This document shows positions 49,596 to 59,257 of a stretch of 64,000 bases of DNA, piece by piece. The notes below the pieces were generated by a model. That model did not search any database, had not been told where the DNA came from, and worked only from the letters and a program-made list of their open reading frames with translations. The translations under genes and the position numbers were made by a program. Source of the stretch: an uncultured Bacteroidota bacterium (GTDB taxonomy: Bacteria; Bacteroidota; Bacteroidia; Bacteroidales; P3); contig CADALO010000001.1 in NCBI GenBank assembly GCA_902788805.1, positions 248,001 to 312,000 of the forward strand, written 5' to 3'. Each line of letters opens with the position of its first letter. The stretch's first letter is position 1.

Positions 49596-51107
49596 TTACT
49601 TGGCGTTTGTGGTTATTCTCTTGTTTTGATTCCAGTCTTGAATCATCTTGCGGAAGGCTTTGTACTGCTTTGGGGTAACGATGCCGTCGGGGACGTCGAT
49701 GTTGAGCTCGCGGATTACATCGATTGCTCCGTTGCCAAGTTGCTTGATGCTAATCTTGATGCTGCCGAGGCCGTTGACTGTGCGGCTAATGCTGACAGGT
49801 TTGCCTACCATTGTTCCGGCATTCTGTATTGTGTAGTGGTATTTTTCGTTGCAGTTGCGCACCTTGACAGGGGCTTTGCGGTTGCTGGTAAGCCGTGCAG
49901 GATCGATACTGATGCTGCCACGTTCAGTGGGCAATGTCATCTGGGTATAGTTGCCACCAATGTTTTTTCCTTGCCATGCAAGCGTCTGTTCAATCTCGAT
50001 GGTGCGCTGTTCGTCGATAGCGGCATCTTTAAGACGAGGCGGACGCTTGTCGGTGGCCGATAGTGTGTAGTCCATATTGTGGCCGTCCTCCTGAATGGTT
50101 ACAACAATATGTCCGTCTTCCTTGTAGGCTTTGAAGCCAGCCTCTCGTATGAGGGCGAGCATTAGCCATTCCTTGTCGGCGGGGGTGCCACAGGCGGAAA
50201 GGAAGGTCTCTGAGGGTGAAGATATCTCATAACCTACCAGCGACATCGGGAAGTCGGTAGTGCGGATATGGTCGATGACATAGTCGCGGATGTTGGTGAC
50301 GTAGGTCAACTGATTGTTGTCGTGCAGTTCGCCAATCAAATAGTTCGCTTGGGAACATATCTTGGCTTCGAAGTCGACAGTGCCGGTGCCGCAGACGAAG
50401 TCGGGAACGTACGGCTTGAATGTCAGGTGGACAACAGGGTAGAGGGTCTTTGCGTAGGGCAGATAGCTGTCGTTGTAGTTCTGAGGCAGGTTGGTGGCTA
50501 CACAATGGTAGGTGTGGCCGTCTTTCAAAACCTTAATTTTGTTGCTGCCAGCGCATTCTGAAAAATTTATGTCGTAGTTGTCACGGCTTTCCGGCGTATC
50601 GAATATCACCTCGTATTTCTTTACTGGGCAGTCTTCGCTGAGGACGATTTCCTCGTCAAGGTACGACGCCTTGCGGTGGATGGTATAGTCGAGTACAATG
50701 ATGCAGTCGTACTCCAGTGCGGTGTGTACTACCACACGCTCGCGGATGCCGTTGTAGCGGCCGCAGTTCTCACACTGGCTCGGAAGCTGGTCGATGAAGG
50801 CGTTGGCAGGTGTCTGCACACGGCTGCCGTCCTTGCGGATGGTGTAGCTCTCGTTTATCCTCAGCTCATCGATGGTGGGGTTGTAGAGGATGAACGTCTC
50901 GCCCTTGTCGGCGTAGGCGGTGATGGCACGGTTGCGCAGCAGCTTGATTTCCTTACGGTAGCTGATGTCCATTGTGCCGTCGTTGTTAATTTTATAGGTG
51001 CGGCGTATGAGGTTGTACTCAGCATCCTGTGCGTAGGAAGCGGAGAACGGAGAACTGAAAACGGAGAACAGCACTACGGCGGTTAATATTCTAAAGATTC
51101 TATTCAT
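49596..51107 (-). CDS. DUF3857 protein with a degenerate transglutaminase-like domain
   Basis: A 503-residue exported protein (signal peptide within residues 1-26, ending SASYAQ). The N-terminal half is a DUF3857-type beta domain (YRKEIKLLRNRAITAYADKG, YDCIIVLDYTIHRKASYLDE). The following transglutaminase-like region lacks the catalytic Cys: the segment reads SACGTPADKEWLMLALIREA where the paralogue next door has CGVCKDKAGMLVAMLRAAGF, so Cys is replaced by Pro309. The rest (about 340-503) is a beta-sandwich. It is probably a non-catalytic homologue. The signal-peptide coding region contains heptamer repeats (51042-51069). The paralogue starts 36 bp upstream. Confidence 0.85.
   Translation of the reverse strand: MNRIFRILTAVVLFSVFSSPFSASYAQDAEYNLIRRTYKINNDGTMDISYRKEIKLLRNRAITAYADKGETFILYNPTIDELRINESYTIRKDGSRVQTPANAFIDQLPSQCENCGRYNGIRERVVVHTALEYDCIIVLDYTIHRKASYLDEEIVLSEDCPVKKYEVIFDTPESRDNYDINFSECAGSNKIKVLKDGHTYHCVATNLPQNYNDSYLPYAKTLYPVVHLTFKPYVPDFVCGTGTVDFEAKICSQANYLIGELHDNNQLTYVTNIRDYVIDHIRTTDFPMSLVGYEISSPSETFLSACGTPADKEWLMLALIREAGFKAYKEDGHIVVTIQEDGHNMDYTLSATDKRPPRLKDAAIDEQRTIEIEQTLAWQGKNIGGNYTQMTLPTERGSISIDPARLTSNRKAPVKVRNCNEKYHYTIQNAGTMVGKPVSISRTVNGLGSIKISIKQLGNGAIDVIRELNIDVPDGIVTPKQYKAFRKMIQDWNQNKRITTNAK
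51042..51069. repeat. Heptamer repeat ggagaac in a signal-peptide coding region
   Basis: Four consecutive 7-bp units: ggagaac, ggagaac, tgaaaac, ggagaac (51042-51069). They encode part of the signal peptide of the DUF3857 protein on the minus strand. Confidence 0.75.
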
Positions 51108-51143
51108 TTCTATCTGTAGTTAAAGTTAAAGTCAAGGTTAACG

Positions 51144-53137
<1,994 letters not shown>

Positions 53138-53138
<1 letters not shown>

Positions 53139-54313
53139 TATAGTTTGTATTTTTTCTTGTCGGTAAAACGGTCCAGAAGCCTGACTTCAAGCGTCAGGAC
53201 AATCGGAATAACGGCGCTGTTGAAGCTCTGGGGCCACATACTGAAGCCCACGAGGAAGGCCAGCAGAACGCATCCGATGAGCAGCGTCATCACGCGGTTT
53301 TGGTGCCGCAGACGCACCAGCAGCCACATATACAGCGGGTTGGCCCACAGCAGGTTGAAGTTGGCCTTGGTGCACCAATGGTCGCTGAAGAAAGTCATAT
53401 AGATAAGCAGCAGCGACACGGCGCAAACGGCGGTGTATACAATGCCATCGAGCCAATAGAGCTTCCACTTGGCGCGGCGCGCCATCAAAGTTATAATCAG
53501 CACGATGGCAAACAATATCCAGAAGCACATCGTGGGCGACACGCTGCGGGGCAGGGACTGCCTCGTCTCGTCAAGCATCTGCGCCGACGGTTCTGCAAGA
53601 GCCTCTCCATCAGTGAGTAGCAATGTGTCAAGCTGCCACATCATCTCGGTTGGGATATAGGCATACTGCGACTTTGTCATTACGTGGTCGCAGTTGGCGC
53701 CAAGAAGCAGGTCGACGCCCAGCCGCCACCACAGCAGCGTGCTGTCGGTGTACTTGTAGACCAGGTCGCGGTAGGTCTGCTTCGTGTCGGGGTAGTCGTC
53801 GGGCGGCAGGCTGCGCCCCTTGAGGGCCGCCGCCACCATATCCCAAATGCGCGTGGCGCAGTTGTCGCGGAAGAAATCGTATTTATAGTATCTGTTCTCG
53901 GGTCGCAGGTTGATTACCAGCATCTTGAACAGCGTGTCCAGCTCGCTTTTGCTCAGCCTAAGGCGCTGCTCGTAAACCGAACGGCCGAAATAAGAATACT
54001 CCAACCAGAAGCCACCGAGCGACTCTGTGGTGACAAGATAATTGAGCCTGCCTCCGGCAAAACGCAAATAGAAATGCGGCTCGCTGAAGTCGAAAGTGCC
54101 GTAGTTGAACACCACGTCGAGGCCCTGCACGCTGTCGCATATCCTCAGCGCCGAATGGCCGAACGACTCATAGAACTCGTCGCCAGGACCGCAGGTCAGA
54201 ACGCTCGCAAAGGCCGAGTCGGACAACCTGCCAGGCATACGCTCCGCACTTTGCCCCTGCATCGAAAAACTGCACAACAGCAATAGAATCAGTAATATAA
54301 TGCTCCTTCGCAT
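53138..54313 (-). CDS. DUF4105 (Lnb N-terminal-like) membrane protein
   Basis: A 391-residue protein. A signal peptide (MRRSIILLILLLLCSFSMQG) is followed by a DUF4105 domain at about 20-235: VLTCGPGDEFYESFGHSALR, VFNYGTFDFSEPHFYLRFAG, and YYKYDFFRDNCATRIWD. The His in GHSALR and the Cys in RDNCATR are conserved family residues and could form a catalytic pair, as in NlpC-like folds; that is inference. The C-terminal 130 residues contain about five transmembrane helices. The ATG at 54313 is chosen over 54337 because it begins the signal sequence. First gene of a three-gene minus-strand operon with the two DUF3857 proteins. Confidence 0.88.
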
Positions 54314-54341
54314 ATATGTGTTTGCATAATAATTCAAACTG

Positions 54342-54349
54342 CAAATATA
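54342..54349 (-). promoter_or_regulatory. -7 box of the DUF4105/DUF3857 operon
   Basis: The minus strand reads tatatttg (TAnnTTTG), 28 bp upstream of the start at 54313. A ttgg at about 54371-54374 on the same strand is at near-correct -33 spacing. Confidence 0.6.
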
Positions 54350-54453
54350 CGAACAAAAAATGGATTTTGACCAATACGGATTATTTTTTCCTTCGCAGTC
54401 GCCCGACGGACACCTCGTTGCAACGCAGTTTCAGCGCCGCTTTTGAGCCATAT

Positions 54454-54566
54454 CAACACTGCTCGTTGTCCAGTCGTTGTCCAGTTGTTGTCCAGTTGTT
54501 GTCCAGTCATTGACTGGACAACAACTGGACAACAACTGGACAACGACTGGACAACGGACGGTGTTG
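54454..54566. repeat. Long intergenic palindrome, sub-family B, copy 2 (complete type copy)
   Basis: A 113-bp palindrome with two 56-bp arms around a single central T (cagtcattgactg). Each arm has four 11-bp units of cgttgtccagt or tgttgtccagt. Apart from three mismatches in the outer flank the arms are perfectly complementary. The left flank caacactgctcg closely matches that of the sub-family A copy at 13943 (caacactggtcg). It lies between divergent DUF4105 and apt genes. Nothing else is seen in the 382-bp gap beyond the promoter boxes on both sides. Confidence 0.96.
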
Positions 54567-54642
54567 TCTCTGTAAAGTGTTGGTAATGAGATAGTGTTGA
54601 AACGGGCCGAAAATTCTTTTCTTTCGATTGCGAAAAGTTGTG

Positions 54643-54650
54643 TATCTTTG
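54643..54650 (+). promoter_or_regulatory. -7 box of the apt promoter
   Basis: tatctttg, perfect TAnnTTTG, 45 bp before the apt start codon. The -33 element is not clear. Confidence 0.6.
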
Positions 54651-54695
54651 CATTGTCGCAACGTGTGCGGCAAAACGCTTAAACAAACTGATATT

Positions 54696-55271
54696 ATGAA
54701 TTATAAAGACGTTATCAATCACTATCCCGATTTCCCGAAGCCCGGTATAAACTTTATCGACATTATCCCTTTTATGTCGAACAAGGAGGCTTACAATCAG
54801 CTTGTTGCCGATCTTGACGCCAATGTCCACAGCCCCAACGTCATTACCGTCGAGGCCCGCGGATTCCTATTTGCCGCTCCGCTGCTCACCCAGTCGAAAC
54901 TGGTGCAGAACATCGTGCCCATTCGCAAGAAGGGCAAGCTGCCTTTTGCCAAGGGCGATTTGCGCGATGTGCAGATAATGAAGGAATATGGCCCCGACCA
55001 CGTCTTCTACCGTCTGTCGGACATTGCGGCAGGCAAGCCTGAGGGCGACACGTTCTACCTGTCGTTCTTCGACGATATACTGGCTACGGGAGGCACCGCG
55101 GCAGGCATTGCCGAGTCGCTCAACCGCGAGCGTATTGTGCTCGACGGCAAGGAGTACAAGGTCAAGGTTCGTGAATTCATCTTCATCGTCGAGTTCCCTG
55201 ACCTCTACGACCACGCACGGCTGGAAGCCATAGCGCCAATCAAATCGTTTGTCAAGATAGAGGGCGACTGA
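54696..55271 (+). CDS. apt: Adenine phosphoribosyltransferase
   Basis: A 191-residue purine salvage enzyme forming AMP from adenine and PRPP. The PRPP-binding motif is FFDDILATGGTAAG. The N-terminal INHYPDFPKPGINFIDIIPF and the ARGFLFAAPLL segment that binds adenine are typical of Apt. The frame is open from 54594, but the ATG at 54696 gives the standard start and sits after the promoter. It is convergent with the RyR-domain gene, whose stop is 2 bp away. Confidence 0.95.
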   Translation: MNYKDVINHYPDFPKPGINFIDIIPFMSNKEAYNQLVADLDANVHSPNVITVEARGFLFAAPLLTQSKLVQNIVPIRKKGKLPFAKGDLRDVQIMKEYGPDHVFYRLSDIAAGKPEGDTFYLSFFDDILATGGTAAGIAESLNRERIVLDGKEYKVKVREFIFIVEFPDLYDHARLEAIAPIKSFVKIEGD

Positions 55272-55273
55272 TA

Positions 55274-55558
55274 TCAGTTGCTTATCTTCCATCCTTTTGC
55301 AAGGATGAATTTCAGCGTCTCGATGCTGGTGTTGCGGTCGTAGACCTTCTCCGACTCAGGCAGTTCGCTGTAAGGCACCAGGCAAGGGTGATGCTTCAGT
55401 GCGTCGTTGCGCTCGGGGCCGTAGGTCCAGCCTTGCTCAATGCGTGTGGCGGCCCATATTTCGTGTACGTTCTCGGCCATCTGCTCGGCCAGCAGCATCA
55501 GCTGTTCGGGCAATTCGATGCTGGAAGTGTCGACAATCTTTGGTTTATAGGTTGACAT
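55274..55558 (-). CDS. Small RyR-domain protein
   Basis: A 94-residue protein made almost entirely of one RyR domain (PF02026): ENVHEIWAATRIEQGWTYGP, ERNDALKHHPCLVPYSELPE, SEKVYDRNTSIETLKFILAK. This domain, first defined in ryanodine receptors, occurs as a free-standing small protein in many Bacteroidetes and may bind nucleotide-like ligands; its role is not established. No operon partner: upstream is a 317-bp spacer (55559-55875) in which I see only the plus-strand korA promoter. Confidence 0.85.
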   Translation of the reverse strand: MSTYKPKIVDTSSIELPEQLMLLAEQMAENVHEIWAATRIEQGWTYGPERNDALKHHPCLVPYSELPESEKVYDRNTSIETLKFILAKGWKISN

Positions 55559-55824
55559 ATAGTGATTGTTTTATTGCTTGTTTGTGCGAAATTCTCTGTT
55601 GAGGATTCGGCTTGCTGTTTTTTATGGATTAACGAGTTGCGGATGGTTTTATTGTTGCAGCGGCCGTTTTCGGCTCGTATCGAGGTTGGACACCGGTGCG
55701 GTTGATAAAAAATGATAACTTGCAAGGTGTTTAGCGTCAATGGGTTGTGGGTGCAGCACGGCGTGTTTTAAGGCTGGTGCTTTTTTTTATTTTGTTTTTG
55801 GGCTGCCAACTCATATTTTTTTAG

Positions 55825-55832
55825 TACTTTTG
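55825..55832 (+). promoter_or_regulatory. -7 box of the korAB promoter
   Basis: tacttttg (TAnnTTTG) 43 bp before the korA start codon, with TTTG at 55797-55800; the 24-bp spacing is longer than ideal. Confidence 0.5.
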
Positions 55833-55875
55833 CAAAACTAATTCTAAAAGCAATTATAAATTAAAATATCACAAA

Positions 55876-57714
55876 ATGTCACAAGATCAGATTGTTAATA
55901 AGGATGACCTTGTTATCCGATTTGCTGGTGACTCGGGCGACGGAATGCAGCTGTCCGGTACGCTGTTCTCCGATGCCAGTGCCCTTACAGGCAACGATAT
56001 CGCCACATTCCCCGACTATCCTGCTGAAATCCGTGCTCCGCACAACACCGTTGCCGGCGTTAGCGGCTATCAGGTTCACGTGGGTTCGCACATCTACAGT
56101 TCAGGCGACAAATGCGACATCCTGGTTGCTATGAACCCTGCTGCTTTCAAATCGCAGCTGAAATGGGCCAAGAAGGGTGCCACCGTCATCGTCGATATGG
56201 ATACCTTCACCGAGGACGCTCTTGAGAAGGCCGGTTATAAGGAGAATCCTTTCACCGACGAGCTCGAACGAGCATATACCATTGTCCGTGCGCCTATTAC
56301 AAGCTTCACAGCCAAGATTGGCGAGGAGCAGGGTGCTGACAAGAAAACCACCGACAAGTGCCGCAATATGTTTGCGCTGGGTATGATTTTCTTCCTCACG
56401 CACAAGACGCTTGAGAAGACTTTTGCCTACCTGGAGCGCAAATTCGCCAAGAAACCCGAGGTTGTGAAGCTGAACAAGGCTGTCCTCAGCGAGGGTTATG
56501 AATATGCCGACAAGCTGGAGCTTATCCACTCGAAGATTGTCGAGGTTGCTCACGCCGAGATGCCGAAGGGCCGTTATCGCAACATTACGGGTAACGTCGC
56601 CACCGCTTGGGGCCTTCTGGCAGCCAGCGAGCGCAGCGGACGTCGTCTGTTCCTCGGTAGCTATCCTATCACTCCGGCCACCGACGTTATGGTTGAGCTG
56701 GCAAAGCACAAATCGCTTGGTGCACGTGTGTTCCAGGCTGAGGACGAGATTGCCGGTATCTGCTCGGCTATCGGTGCTTCGTATGCCGGTGCTTTGGCTT
56801 GCACCTCCACTTCCGGTCCTGGTCTGTCGCTGAAGAGCGAGGCTTTAGGTCTGGCTGTTATGGTTGAGTTGCCGCTCGTGGTTGTCGACGTTCAGCGTGG
56901 CGGTCCCTCGACGGGTCTGCCCACCAAGACTGAGCAGAGCGACCTGAACCAGGCTCTCTATGGCCGTAACGGTGAGGCTCCGCTTATCGTGGTTGCTGCC
57001 AGCAGCAGTGCCAACTGCTTCTACTGGGCTTACACCGCTGCCAAGCTTGCCCTTGAGCATATGACTCCCGTCGTTCTGCTTACCGACGGCTATCTGGGCA
57101 ACGGTTCGCAGCTGTTCCGCATTCCGAAGGTTGCCGATCTGCCTTCAATCACTCCGCGTCTGGCCAAGCCGAACGACCCGAACTATCGTCCGTTCCGCCG
57201 TGATCCCGAGACGTTCGCCCGCGAGTGGGCTCTTCCTGGAATGGAAGGCCTGCGCCACCGTGTAGGCGGTCTTGAGAAGTGCCCCGACGGTCCGTTGAGC
57301 ACCGATCCCGAGAACCACGCTCTGATGACCAAGAATCGTCAGGAGAAGGTGAACCGCGTGGCCAACTATATCCCAGACCAGGAGGTTACGGGCGATCCCG
57401 ATGCCGACCTGCTCGTTGTGGGTTGGGGTGGCACCAGCGGTGCTCTGACACTTGCTGTCGAAGAGATGAACAGAGAGGGCAAGAAGGTGGCTTACACGCA
57501 CTTCAACTATATCTGCCCGCTGCCGAAGAACACCGGTGACATACTGCGCAAGTACAAGAAGATTGTCGTTTGCGAGCTGAACAACGGTCAGTTTGCCGGC
57601 TATCTGCGTACGCAGTTCCCCGAGTGCCCGATGACCCAGTACAACAAGGTTATGGGTCTGCCCTTCGAGGTTGGTGAGTTAAAAGAAGAGTTTAATAGAT
57701 TGTTGATAGGTTGA
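55876..57714 (+). CDS. korA: 2-oxoacid:ferredoxin oxidoreductase, fused gamma-alpha subunit
   Basis: A 612-residue subunit of a ferredoxin-dependent 2-oxoacid (most likely 2-oxoglutarate) oxidoreductase, which makes acyl-CoA with reduction of ferredoxin. Residues about 1-190 are the gamma domain (IRFAGDSGDGMQLSGTLFSD); residues about 210-612 are the alpha (pyrimidine-binding) domains with AEDEIAGICSAIGASYAGAL and TSTSGPGLSLKSEALGLAVM, which holds the CoA/2-oxoacid contact region. Fusion of gamma and alpha is standard for the KorA type of Bacteroidetes. korB follows after 91 bp. Confidence 0.93.
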   Translation: MSQDQIVNKDDLVIRFAGDSGDGMQLSGTLFSDASALTGNDIATFPDYPAEIRAPHNTVAGVSGYQVHVGSHIYSSGDKCDILVAMNPAAFKSQLKWAKKGATVIVDMDTFTEDALEKAGYKENPFTDELERAYTIVRAPITSFTAKIGEEQGADKKTTDKCRNMFALGMIFFLTHKTLEKTFAYLERKFAKKPEVVKLNKAVLSEGYEYADKLELIHSKIVEVAHAEMPKGRYRNITGNVATAWGLLAASERSGRRLFLGSYPITPATDVMVELAKHKSLGARVFQAEDEIAGICSAIGASYAGALACTSTSGPGLSLKSEALGLAVMVELPLVVVDVQRGGPSTGLPTKTEQSDLNQALYGRNGEAPLIVVAASSSANCFYWAYTAAKLALEHMTPVVLLTDGYLGNGSQLFRIPKVADLPSITPRLAKPNDPNYRPFRRDPETFAREWALPGMEGLRHRVGGLEKCPDGPLSTDPENHALMTKNRQEKVNRVANYIPDQEVTGDPDADLLVVGWGGTSGALTLAVEEMNREGKKVAYTHFNYICPLPKNTGDILRKYKKIVVCELNNGQFAGYLRTQFPECPMTQYNKVMGLPFEVGELKEEFNRLLIG

Positions 57715-57725
57715 TAAGTTTATAA

Positions 57726-57752
57726 GTTGATATGGGGCTTGCTCATATCAAC
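57726..57752. repeat. Intercistronic hairpin and heptad-like repeats between korA and korB
   Basis: A perfect 9-bp stem, gttgatatg/catatcaac, with loop gggcttgct, lies 12 bp after the korA stop. To its right catatcaac recurs twice more (about 57768-57776 and 57782-57790), and ttgata recurs to its left. No T run follows on the plus strand, so it is not a standard terminator. Confidence 0.65.
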
Positions 57753-57805
57753 AATTCAACCTCAAACATATCAACGTAAAACATATCAACATAAAACGTT
57801 TAATT

Positions 57806-58837
57806 ATGAGTGAAAGACATTTTGTTCCGAAAACGGACGTAGAATATACAAAAGCTGATTTTACCAGCGACCAGATGGTGAAATGGTGCCCGGGATGCGG
57901 CGACCACGCTATCCTGTCATCACTTCTCAATACGTTTCCGAAGACGCACACCAAGAAAGAGAACATCGTGATGGTCTCCGGTATCGGTTGCTCGTCGCGT
58001 ATTCCTTATTATGTGGACACCTACGGTTTCCACAGCATCCACGGTCGCGCCTGCGCTATCGCCACTGGCGTTAAGTTGGCCAACCCTGCGCTGAGCGTGT
58101 GGGTGAATATGGGCGACGGCGACTCGATGGCTATCGGTGGCAACCACCTGATCCACGCTATCCGCCGCAACCAGGACTTGAACATCACCATCTTCAACAA
58201 TGAGATTTACGGTCTGACGAAGGGTCAGTACAGCCCGACGACGAAGTTCGGCCAGGTGACGAAGACGTCGCCCTACGGCACCATCGACTACCCGTTCAAT
58301 CCGGGTGAGCTTGTAATGGGAGCACAGGGTACTTTCTTTGCCCGTACGCTTGACTGCGTGCCGGCGTTGACCACCGACGTTATGACGCGTGCTTCGCAGC
58401 ACGACGGTGCTTCGGTTGTTGAGGTGCTGCAGAACTGTATGATCTTCAACGACAAGACCCACGCTGCCATTACCGACCGCGCTGTCCGCGACGACCGTAC
58501 CATTGTCCTTGAGCACGGCAAGCCGATGATTTTCGGCAAGGAGAAGAACAAGGGCTTGCGTTTCAACGGTCGTCAGCTGGAAGCTGTCACCATTGGCGAG
58601 AACGGTGTCACTATCGACGACATTATGGTCCACGATGAGACCACCGAGGATACCGGCATCCATATGATGCTGGCCCATATGGGCGGCGACCTTCCTGTTG
58701 CACTTGGCGTTATCCGCAATGTCAAGAAGACCTCTTACACACAGCTGTATGAGGACCAGATGGACGAGCAGATGCAGAACGGCAAGTACAAATGCGTCGA
58801 CGACCTGCTCAACAGCGGCGACACTTGGGAAGTGTAA
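57806..58837 (+). CDS. korB: 2-oxoacid:ferredoxin oxidoreductase, beta subunit
   Basis: A 343-residue thiamine diphosphate-binding partner of KorA. The N-terminal WCPGCGDHAILS (Cys28, Cys31) and GIGCSSRIPYY contribute cluster cysteines. The ThDP motif runs from GDGDSMAIGG to NITIFNNEIYGLTKGQ. Length and the absence of a separate ferredoxin domain fit KorB of 2-oxoglutarate synthase. The alpha partner is 91 bp upstream, and a terminator follows. Confidence 0.94.
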   Translation: MSERHFVPKTDVEYTKADFTSDQMVKWCPGCGDHAILSSLLNTFPKTHTKKENIVMVSGIGCSSRIPYYVDTYGFHSIHGRACAIATGVKLANPALSVWVNMGDGDSMAIGGNHLIHAIRRNQDLNITIFNNEIYGLTKGQYSPTTKFGQVTKTSPYGTIDYPFNPGELVMGAQGTFFARTLDCVPALTTDVMTRASQHDGASVVEVLQNCMIFNDKTHAAITDRAVRDDRTIVLEHGKPMIFGKEKNKGLRFNGRQLEAVTIGENGVTIDDIMVHDETTEDTGIHMMLAHMGGDLPVALGVIRNVKKTSYTQLYEDQMDEQMQNGKYKCVDDLLNSGDTWEV

Positions 58838-58859
58838 CCGACTGATTGATTGAAACTGA

Positions 58860-58903
58860 AAACGGAGAGCGGACTGCTACAGTCGGTTCTCCGTTTCTTT
58901 TTT
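58860..58903 (+). terminator. Terminator after korB
   Basis: aaacggag...gact/agtc...ctccgttt imperfect stem with loop gctac, followed by ctttttttg. The stem contains the same ggagaac/gttctcc type heptamer seen in the DUF3857 genes. Confidence 0.8.
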
Positions 58904-58946
58904 TGACGGGTGGCGCGGGCTTCCAGCCTGCAAGCATACATAAGTG

Positions 58947-59246
58947 CTATACTCTTTCGAGGAGGAAACTGACGGGGCGGAAGCCGTCGTTGCAGGAGAT
59001 GAGTGCGCTGTTGGGGTTTTTCATCCAGCCGTCGTAGAAATTGCCGCGTCCGGCAGCGAGTTCCTCGACAAACCAGCGCATCGACTCCCAAGCGCTTTTG
59101 CAGAGAGTCTCTGGTTTGGTGGCATTGATGCTTATCCAGCTGTCGCCTTCGTTGATGGTGCAGGCGTGCTGGATGGGGTTCTCGTAGAGGGCTTGGAGGT
59201 CTTTGTAGTCGGCCTTGCGAATGGCTGTTATCTTAACGTTGTGCAT
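58947..59246 (-). CDS. TIGR04076 family small protein
   Basis: A 99-residue protein matching the TIGR04076 family by its whole length: KITAIRKADYKDLQALYENP, KSAWESMRWFVEELAAGRGN, FYDGWMKNPNSALISCNDGF, RPVSFLLERV. The conserved Cys near the end and the earlier Cys residues suggest a metal or redox site, but the function is unknown. The ATG at 59246 (MHNVKIT) matches the family start; the ATG at 59282 would overlap the upstream gene. It lies 12 bp downstream of the DUF6794-like gene and is probably co-transcribed. Confidence 0.88.
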   Translation of the reverse strand: MHNVKITAIRKADYKDLQALYENPIQHACTINEGDSWISINATKPETLCKSAWESMRWFVEELAAGRGNFYDGWMKNPNSALISCNDGFRPVSFLLERV

Positions 59247-59257
59247 AATCTTGATTT

